Shown here: positions 56,815 through 64,000 of the stretch, piece by piece
Numbering within the stretch: the first letter of the stretch is position 1
Layout: each line of letters begins with the position of its first letter
Assembly (NCBI RefSeq): GCF_040954645.1
Contig: NC_092810.1
Span: 13,254,377-13,318,376 of the forward strand
Source of the DNA: Diabrotica undecimpunctata
Lineage: Eukaryota > Arthropoda > Insecta > Coleoptera > Chrysomelidae
Length of the DNA: 64,000 nt
Reading direction: 5' to 3'
Position numbers and translations under genes: made by a program
The notes under the pieces: model-generated
What the model saw: the letters and a program-made list of their open reading frames with translations, nothing else
What the model was told of the DNA's origin: nothing
Database searches by the model: none

Positions 56815-57420
56815 CCACCTTCTGAAATCCCCGGGTGCTCTGTAGAGGGCTTCGGAGTTAACGTCGAGAGCTCCTCTACTTTAAGTCCATTTTCGGGTTA
56901 TGGACTTTAAATAAAATATTTCGGTGTCTTGCCTTGAAAAAGGCAAGATATTTCTTACACAACAAATTCGTCGTCGAAAATGGTACATTAGGTTGTGGTC
57001 TTCCGATGGCTTGTCTTGAGAAAGGCAAGATATTTTCTTACATGACAAAGGATTGTCGAAATAAAAAACACCAAGTTAAAGTTGAAAATAACTCTCAGCC
57101 ACAGAGTATGGAAAATAGAACAGGAGCAGTGCCCCGAGAGCACTAAGCTCTCGGAGAGCCCGTGAGAGACTGACCTGGCTGACCTGAAAATCGCCAATAT
57201 TTATATGCGCTGTTCGAGCGATAAATAGGGATTTCCAGGTCAAGAGCCAATGGGAAAATTCGAGGCGGGGTGATGCGCATCGAAATGCGTACTAGTTCAC
57301 AGACTATCGCATTCGATGACATAATCATCGCCAACGTTGAGTAAAAGACGGTGCACAAGTAAGAAAAAGAGGATACACTTCTTTTTCTAATGCTTGTGTA
57401 ATGTTTTTCAAACAACAAAA
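56815..57420. repeat. Unassigned block with duplicated stem-loops
   Basis: TCTTGCCTTGAAAAAGGCAA GA at about 56929-56950 is a perfect 9-bp stem with a GAAA loop. A diverged copy of the whole segment (CTTGTCTTGAGAAAGGCAAG ATATTTTCTTACA) follows ~83 bp later. Downstream, MTKDCRNKKHQ resembles the end of a retroelement zinc knuckle but lacks the first two cysteines. The 57100-57320 part is GC-richer. This may be the ruin of an LTR element; weakly supported. Confidence 0.35.
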
Positions 57421-57496
57421 TCTATGTTTGACTTTTCTATATTGCACATAATATGGATATGATTTTCTAATCGGTTTTCCTAATAGGTTATCCTTC

Positions 57497-57529
57497 ATCC
57501 TTTAGTAAAATTCACTTTTACTAAAGGAT
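57497..57529. repeat. Perfect 14-bp hairpin
   Basis: ATCCTTTAGTAAAA, five-base loop TTCAC, then its exact complement. No gene is adjacent; possibly a tiny palindrome remnant. Confidence 0.8.
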
Positions 57530-58030
57530 ATATCGGTTTATCGGATATATAGAAGAACACATCTATTTAAAAACAATGTAATAATTGGACACCCTACATT
57601 AAATTTAAAAATAACTAGTCGTAGAATAAGGTCATGGGGAACATTAGGGCACAAATAAAAAATGTATATTTTTATTACCTACAAATATTACCTACAAATG
57701 TTTTTATATCTGTTTAAACTCAATGAAATCGTTTTTTCTGATCAATTCTGCTCCGTTAACGATTGATGGTAAACAAGAATTCTCGCAAAATATGGTTTGA
57801 CACAGGGCACAATAATAAATAAATCCCTCAAACACAATATTTATCTTTAGCTCTTTCGCCAAAACATTGGTTTTTATTGATCCGAAGGGACCAGCAAAAT
57901 AAATGTCGAATCAGTAGCGGAACAAGAATATAAGCTTTAATTAGAGATTATAATCGTTGGATATACTACTGTTTCAATAGTATGCCAATGGAAGAAATAA
58001 AATTAAAATATACTAGAATATGATTAAAAT
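57530..58030. other. Unassigned AT-rich DNA
   Basis: No feature recognised until the pentanucleotide array. Confidence 0.35.
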
Positions 58031-58904
58031 AGAATAGAATAGAATAGAATATAATATAATAGAATAGAATAGAATAGAATAGAATAGAATAGAATAGAAT
58101 AGAATAGAATAGAATAGAATAGAATAGAATAGAATAGAATAGAATAGAATAGAATAGAATAGAATAGAATAGAATAGAATAGAATAGAATAGAATAGAAT
58201 AGAATAGAATAGAATAGAATAGAATAGAATAGAATAGAATAGAATAGAATAGAATAGAATAGAATAGAATAGAATAGAATAGAATAGAATAGAATAGAAT
58301 AGAATAGAATAGAATAGAATAGAATAGAATAGAATAGAATAGAATAGAATAGAATAGAATAGAATAGAATAGAATAGAATAGAATAGAATAGAATAGAAT
58401 AGAATAGAATAGAATAGAATAGAATAGAATAGAATAGAATAGAATAGAATAGAATAGAATAGAATAGAATAGAATAGAATAGAATAGAATAGAATAGAAT
58501 AGAATAGAATAGAATAGAATAGAATAGAATAGAATAGAATAGAATAGAATAGAATAGAATAGAATAGAATAGAATAGAATAGAATAGAATAGAATAGAAT
58601 AGAATAGAATAGAATAGAATAGAATAGAATAGAATAGAATAGAATAGAATAGAATAGAATAGAATAGAATAGAATAGAATAGAATAGAATAGAATAGAAT
58701 AGAATAGAATAGAATAGAATAGAATAGAATAGAATAGAATAGAATAGAATAGAATAGAATAGAATAGAATAGAATAGAATAGAATAGAATAGAATAGAAT
58801 AGAATAGAATAGAATAGAATAGAATAGAATAGAATAGAATAGAATAGAATAGAATAGAATAGAATAGAATAGAATAGAATAGAATAGAATAGAATAGAAT
58901 AGAA
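58031..58904. repeat. (AGAAT)n pentanucleotide array, about 175 units
   Basis: About 874 bp of AGAAT units in one phase. The only variants I see are two ATAAT units near 58051-58060 and the last unit, AGAAA. Short AGAAT-like seeds (ACTAGAATATGATTAAAAT) precede it. Near-perfect uniformity suggests recent expansion by slippage or unequal exchange. Length in the genome may differ from the assembly. Confidence 0.97.
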
Positions 58905-59069
58905 AAGTTTTGGTTATTTGGGCGTTTTGTAAAATATTGCCAACACTCTTATTCTACGAGAGAATTGTGTTGTATCGACGAAATACTGATAGGATTTCGC
59001 GGTAGATGTAGGTACAACAGACGCAAGTACCCACTATTTCTATAATAGCTATATTTACAGTTGTAAGGA
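58905..59069. other. Short unassigned segment
   Basis: No recognisable coding sequence between the satellite array and the piggyBac relic. Confidence 0.3.
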
Positions 59070-59760
59070 TAGTAATGATTTTTATCTAACAAGTGAGGAG
59101 ATATGTTTCATGAAACCAACACAAGCGGTGTTGAGACGGTGTCATCTAATTGCTAATTCTTACCGAAATGTTACAGCAGACAATTGGTTTTTATCCATAT
59201 AAGTCACGGATGCATTAAAAAACGAGGACTGACCTATGTTGGCACGCCCAAGCGAAACAAGGAGGAAATACCTACGCAGTTCCTTCCAAGTCAGAGCAGA
59301 TCTTAAGGATCTTTCATTTATGGCTTTACAAATGACTACACTATAATTTCCTGCTTTCAAAAAAATGGAAGGCAGTTGTGTTAATATCATCAATACACCA
59401 TACCGAATGTGAGGACATAGAATCTGGTAAACCCGAAATCATTTGCTTCTATAATCAAACAAAAGGCGGTGTGGATGCACTAGATCAAAGATGTACCACA
59501 TATTCTACTAACCGGCGAACTAGGCGATGGTCAGTGGCAATTTTTTTTACAATATTGAATATTGTAGGTGTCAATGCACACATTTTACATGAATGTTAAT
59601 AAAACAACCAAGCCATAGAAAGAAAAGTATTACAAAATTCTTACAAGATGCAGAGAGGAGAGAATTAAATAATCAGAACCAGAAACGAAAGAGATGTATC
59701 TGCGATCGAAAGAATGACAAAAAACAAAAATGTCACGCAGCAAATGTTCCTCTCTAATTA
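59070..59760 (+). pseudogene. piggyBac-type transposase, C-terminal part, decayed
   Basis: Plus-strand pieces in shifted frames: VTADNWFLSI, GLTYVGTPKRNKEEIPTQFL, FIYGFTNDYTIISCFQKNGR, then an open run KPEIICFYNQTKGGVDALDQ (59438-59497, includes the conserved Asp of the third acidic motif) and TYSTNRRTRRWSVAIFFTIL. After a stop at 59597 a Cys/Lys-rich end remains (RKRCICDRKNDKKQKCH), corresponding to the C-terminal cysteine-rich domain. The order is that of DDE_Tnp_1_7 proteins. Stops and at least two frame changes show it is inactive. The N-terminal half is missing, possibly displaced by the satellite array. Confidence 0.78.
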
Positions 59761-59794
59761 AAATATATTGATAATAATATATTTTAATTAGAGA
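59751..59794. repeat. Perfect 19-bp hairpin after the piggyBac relic
   Basis: TCTCTAATTAAAATATATT (59751-59769), six-base loop, exact complement at 59776-59794. It lies directly downstream of the relic's final stop. It could be the fused terminal repeat of a deleted element; a transcription role is unsupported. Confidence 0.85.
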
Positions 59795-60014
59795 GCTTGT
59801 ATATTTTGGTTCCTTGTTCTTTATATGAAACAAAAAAAATTTGAATTTTTTTTTATATTTCTTTTGTAATTATGTTTGTAAATTATGTTCTTATATCGGA
59901 ACACCTTGAAAAATAAGGTATGTTACATTTTTTGTCATTATTAATAAAAATAAATAGAAAATGGGCTTACATGATTTAATTTCAGCTAAAATAATTACAA
60001 ATTATAGCGAAATA
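59795..60014. other. Short AT-rich unassigned segment
   Basis: Separates the piggyBac relic from the LINE; nothing else is seen. Confidence 0.3.
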
Positions 60015-61235
60015 ATGAATTCTTCTTCTTGTCGATGTGACTATCTGTTACGAATGTTGGCGATCGTCATGGCTATCTTTATCTTATCTGCAGCAGCGCG
60101 GAAAAGCTGCAAAGATGTTGTATTGAACCAGATTCTGAGGCTTTTTAACCAAGATGTTCTTCTTCTTTTTGGACCTCGTTTTCCAAATATTTTTTCTTGT
60201 AGAATGGCTTGAAGGAGAGCATATCTGGATTCATTTCGCATAATATGTCCAAAGAACTGCAACTTTCGAGATTTGATGGTGGCCAGTACCTCTTGGTTCT
60301 TATTAGTTCTTCTGAGGGCTTCCTGATTTGTGACTCGGTCGTCCACGGGATCTTAAGCATTCTCCGATATAGCCACATCTCAAATGCTTCCAGTTTTCTG
60401 CACACATCTTTGTTTAAGGTCCACGATTCAACAGCATAGAAAAGGATAGAAAAGACGTAGCATCGCAGCATTCCTACTTTTGTATCAAGAGAGAGGTTGT
60501 GACTCTTGAAGAAGGCCCACATCCGATTGAAGTTGGATCTAGCTTTTTCGATGCGTACTCTAATCTCCTGGTTGTTGGTTCCTTCTTTATTTATTATGGT
60601 GCCGAGGTAGTTGTAGTGCATCACTATTTCTACAGGGGATTGGTTGACATAGAGTTGACCTTCTGTTATCCTTTTCTTGCTAATTGTTGACTGTTGCTAT
60701 GGTGGACTGTAATACGTGATTTTGTTCATAAGAACTTGTAGGTCTTCTAAGTTGTCTGCAAATACTATGGTGTCATCTGCATATCTGATTTTGTTTAGCC
60801 GGTAATTATTTAGTAGAGTACCTTTTTCAGATTCATACAAAGCTTCAATGAATATTCTTTCAGAGTACAGATTAAAGGTTAGAGGAGACAAAATACAGCC
60901 TTGCCTCACTCCGCGCATGATTTTCACACAGCTTGTAGAGTCTCATGAATTATCTTTAGGAACAATTTTAGGAGATGACTCATGAGGGTAATAGTACGGT
61001 AATTTTCGCATTTTTTTGGCTCCTGGTTTTTTTGAAAGTGCAATAAACTCAGATTTCAGCCATTTTGTTGGTATTTCTCCAGAGTTGTATATGTTGTTGA
61101 ATATATCTGCGATTATTGCTATTGATTAGTTGTCCATTAGTTTGAGTAGTTCTGCTTGTATATTATCAGGGCCTGCTGCTTTGCCATCCTTTAACTGTGT
61201 TATTGCGGAATAAACTTCTTGGTATAATATACAAT
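60015..61235 (-). mobile_element. RTE-like LINE with internal RT deletion, GAA tail
   Basis: Minus-strand order: AITQLKDGKAAGPDNIQAEL, EIPTKWLKSEFIALSKKPGA, CENYRTITLMSHLLKIVPK, a large gap that removes the template-grip and motif A region near 60945, MRGVRQGCILSPLTFNLYSE, LNKIRYADDTIVFADNLEDL (YADD intact), stops, YNYLGTIINKEGTNNQEIRV, FYAVESWTLNKDVCRKLEAF, YRRMLKIPWTT and FFGHIMRNESRYALLQAILQ, ending at IANIRNR and TTCTTCTTCTT at 60019-60029. It closely resembles the 52234 copy in motif wording. The endonuclease is absent. The internal deletion alone would inactivate it. Confidence 0.82.
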
Positions 61236-63754
61236 AAAAATAAACATAATCAAAAAGACGGTTTTTTGCACCTCAAAATTGACATAAAAAATGATATCCA
61301 ACAGTTTAGAGTTACACGCACTTTGAGGTTACTTCAGGCATTCCCCTTCTAGCGCTGTGCTGGTTTAAAAAAGTCACTTATATATATGATCACATAGCAT
61401 GGGCAAATATAAGAATATATCTTAGAGAGGTATGTACATTTTACATTAACCAGTTATAAATTCCGCGCCCCTGTCGTCACTCGGCTGCATCGATTTCATC
61501 CACTTTGACCAATGATAATAACTGATGATTTCTACAAAGAGACTGTAAAATAATTGACGGATGTCAACGATGAGGGGCCATTAAAAGGGATCATAAAATA
61601 ACGCTGAATTGAGTTTATTTTAGCTTCGGTTTTATGGTAGGTATAAAGCAGGCACGTTTGGGATATTCATAATAATTGTTGTTTTCGAGTATAATATCGG
61701 AAAAATAGGGGATGTATATCACATAAACACTATATTGGTAAAGCAAACTATAAAATGTGTTCCCACAAATAATAGAGAAAAACATTCACTAAGAAGGTAC
61801 AAAAAATTAACAATTTATAAATAAACTTCTTAAAATCCCATGCTTACAAAATGGAATATTTTGATAATCTTATTATCTTAGGAGAAATCCAAAGTTTTTT
61901 ACCAGTAGCTTACTTAATTATTTAAATAATAATTCAGAATTTGCATAAAGTAGAGAATCTATTGACAATGTAATCTTATTCTAAAAACAAACCAACATTT
62001 TTGTTGCGTAACAACAATGTTTAATATTTTTATTTAATTTTTAATCTTATCATTATATCACACTGTATATTAGTTTAGATTTATAAAATTATTTTGTACC
62101 ATGTAATAATCTGTACGGCGCCGATAGCTTGCATTCAAATAACTTTCTAGACAAAAGCTTCTAAAATTGTCAAAGAATCATAACAATGAAGGAATTAATG
62201 ATTTCCAAATTATCGGTTTAAGTCATACGAAAATTCCCAACATTAACGAAAGTTGAAAAATACCCTTCTCAGGTAATTAATTTTACCAATGAAAGGAAAG
62301 TCGAAGGTATTTTAAATGTAAACATATACTTTACATTCGTCGAGGGTTAGGGGGGAGATTTCTGAATTTTAAGAAACGATCTCTACGAGCGTAGTGATTC
62401 AAGGTAGTTAGAATCAGTTCGAATCCAGCATTGGATGAGCGCTAGGCTCCTGTCCGCGCTAGCCATACCTCAGAAGGTTTAACACACTATCGTAAGCAAG
62501 TTATCGGCGTCCAAAATACGTTGTTGTAATTGTTTAAATAGACTTGTTAAAACGATCATTTCGAAACTTTCATTTGTCCCAGTTTTCTGGGTGGTTGTTC
62601 AATCACAAATTAACCCCTTAATTTGTAATCTCACATTACTCTTAACTTCTTAATCTATTATAGTTTCACCGTTTATAAGTGACATTGTAAAACTATATCG
62701 TATAATATTTTAATAATTAGTTCATTTACCTACAACTAAATAAATTGCCGAATAATATATTTTGTCGATATAATTGAACTTCCTAAGTGTCACAATTAAC
62801 GCGTAGCTTAAATTGTATTTAATCAAAGTTTGTTGGTATGGTATGATAGGAAGCAATAACCTCTGTTCTGAGGTATGAATTATTTGTGAGATTATAAATT
62901 GGGGATTTGAGCTCATGAGAGCGCAGTCTACTACAGTCAATCATAAGTAGTTACCTAACGAACATCATATTGTGTAATTACCAGTAGCTGTCAATAAATC
63001 AACACTTTTCGACAAGAAGCGGACAAAGGGGCATTTACAAACCGATTCGAACCTCAAATCTACGTTCGAAACTTTCCAGTGGTCCTTCAAAGAAGTATAA
63101 AAAGTGAACCTATTTTCCTAAGGACAAAACTTGTTCCCCAAGGGAAAAAACCAGCGACCTATGACTGGTGCGCGAAACAAAGGCATCAGGACCAGGTGTA
63201 AGGACAAACACACCTTCATCTTTGCTCAATTTTTTGAATATACAGTTAACTTTATGTCAAGTTTGCGGATAGCAGTTCAGCTTGTCATATTTCTTCATTG
63301 TCTGAATTTCGTTTAGAACTTGTCAGACAGTGTTGAAACACTAGACCGAAACCAAGTGAGGCCCACACTGAAGATAGTTACCCTGAAAGAAGTTGCTTAA
63401 CAAATCTGACTGTATGATTTGCCAATTCTAGTGCGGCTATCGGCGGATTTGCTGATTGAGCATGGTGTAAGCATTAAGCGCCGAACTATATTTTGCGATT
63501 GGCGCCGTAAAACTTTTATTCCAGAATTTTGTTAAAAATATACTTGGAACATGTTTATAGTAAAAAATAAATAATCATTAAGATTAAACCAATTAAAAGT
63601 GTGGATATTATCTTTATCTGATTAAAATCTAATACGCCTGTGTAAACATATTATGCATAACGCAACTGGATGGTCAGACTTATACAGACTTGCATTGTTT
63701 AGCGTGTGTTCTTAGAGGTGTCTTCTTGAGTAAAGAGTACTTGTTGTAAAAAAT
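61236..63754. other. AT-rich unassigned DNA, possible SINE head at 62350-62520
   Basis: No gene recognised in 2.5 kb. GAGCGTAGTGATTC (62388) and AGTTCGAATCC (62416) resemble pol III A and B boxes of a tRNA-derived SINE, but their spacing is short and no tRNA fold or 3' tail is evident. The 61-codon plus frame at 63131-63316 is unrecognised. Confidence 0.3.
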
Positions 63755-64000
63755 ATGTCTTACAAACTTGAAAAAGCAGAAAGGCAAAGACTGCAAGAAT
63801 TGGTATAAGAATTTTTACAACAGATGGACATAAGTAATGAAGAATTTATTGATTCTAAATCAGATAAGAGCTATAAAGAGTCATTTCGTGCCAAATTTGA
63901 CGATGATCCCGATTATAACGCAGATAAAGACATTGAAAATTCCGATTCTCAATCACAGCGAGAAGTTCTTCAAATAAAGAAAGGAAAAGTTGAATCAAGT
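63755..64000 (+). CDS. Start of an acidic open frame, possibly a piggyBac-type gene (cut by window end)
   Basis: From ATG at 63755 the frame reads MSYKLEKAERQRLQELV, then TAA at 63806-63808. An in-frame ATG at 63824 opens MDISNEEFIDSKSDKSYKES, then FDDDPDYNADKDIENSDS and runs open to the last base. Acidic, Asp/Ser/Glu-rich N-termini like this are common in piggyBac-type transposases, and a C-terminal relic of that family lies 4 kb away, but this is suggestion only. The true start is either 63824 or further upstream with the TAA as a lesion. No catalytic motif is inside the window. Confidence 0.4.

Noticed and set aside
58031..58904. CRISPR-like or telomeric array
   Set aside because: Units are 5 bp without spacers and do not match the insect TTAGG telomere; it is a simple satellite.
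62380..62430. Functional tRNA gene
   Set aside because: Box spacing is too short and no acceptor, D or anticodon stem can be drawn.

Overview
The window reads as intergenic, repeat-dense DNA from an arthropod nuclear genome, most likely an insect. It is strongly AT-rich. It carries spliced DNA-transposon genes with GT-AG introns, 5'-truncated LINEs, a Ty3-type LTR element and long microsatellites. The mix (RTE-like LINEs with GAA or TA tails, two pogo/Tigger elements, PIF/Harbinger, piggyBac, hAT, a FLYWCH-MULE, mariner-like DDE relics) is familiar from large beetle genomes such as leaf beetles. That assignment is an inference from style, not from a marker gene. I found no host gene, rRNA, convincing tRNA or CRISPR array; almost every recognisable reading frame belongs to a mobile element.

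Layout. 0-9.6 kb: a LINE relic, a diverged tandem repeat, a structurally complete hAT element (3610-6497, perfect 20-bp TIRs, 8-bp TSD, two-exon transposase without visible breaks), a broken FLYWCH-MULE gene and a foldback MITE. 9.6-20 kb: a mariner-like DDE pseudogene, several truncated LINEs, a Jockey-like relic and a 558-bp inverted repeat. 20-29.5 kb: a pogo/Tigger element (20748-23930) inserted at a TA inside an older DDE pseudogene; next to it a split PIF/Harbinger transposase whose putative intron holds an antisense BESS-motif frame and a LINE; then a second Tigger (27505-29494). 30-39 kb: LINE copies, a GC-rich island (32350-33004) of unknown origin, and fragments of two arthropod-wide uncharacterised protein families.

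39.6-47.8 kb: a full-length Ty3/gypsy-type retrotransposon on the minus strand with 1401-bp LTRs that look identical. Its gag-pol is one frame broken by a single TAG. It sits in the (TA)n tail of a LINE. 47.8-61.2 kb: more LINEs, including one nested inside another with a ~14-bp target duplication, an R1-like fragment, an ~874-bp (AGAAT)n array and a piggyBac relic. 61.2-64 kb: mostly unassigned, ending in an open frame that may begin a second piggyBac-type gene.

The elements do not form a pathway. What links them is nesting. Target duplications and interrupted reading frames give relative ages: DDE relic older than Tigger 1; Harbinger older than the LINE in its intron; the plus-strand LINE at 52.2 kb older than the one inside it; the (TA)n-tailed LINE older than the Ty3 element, which looks youngest.
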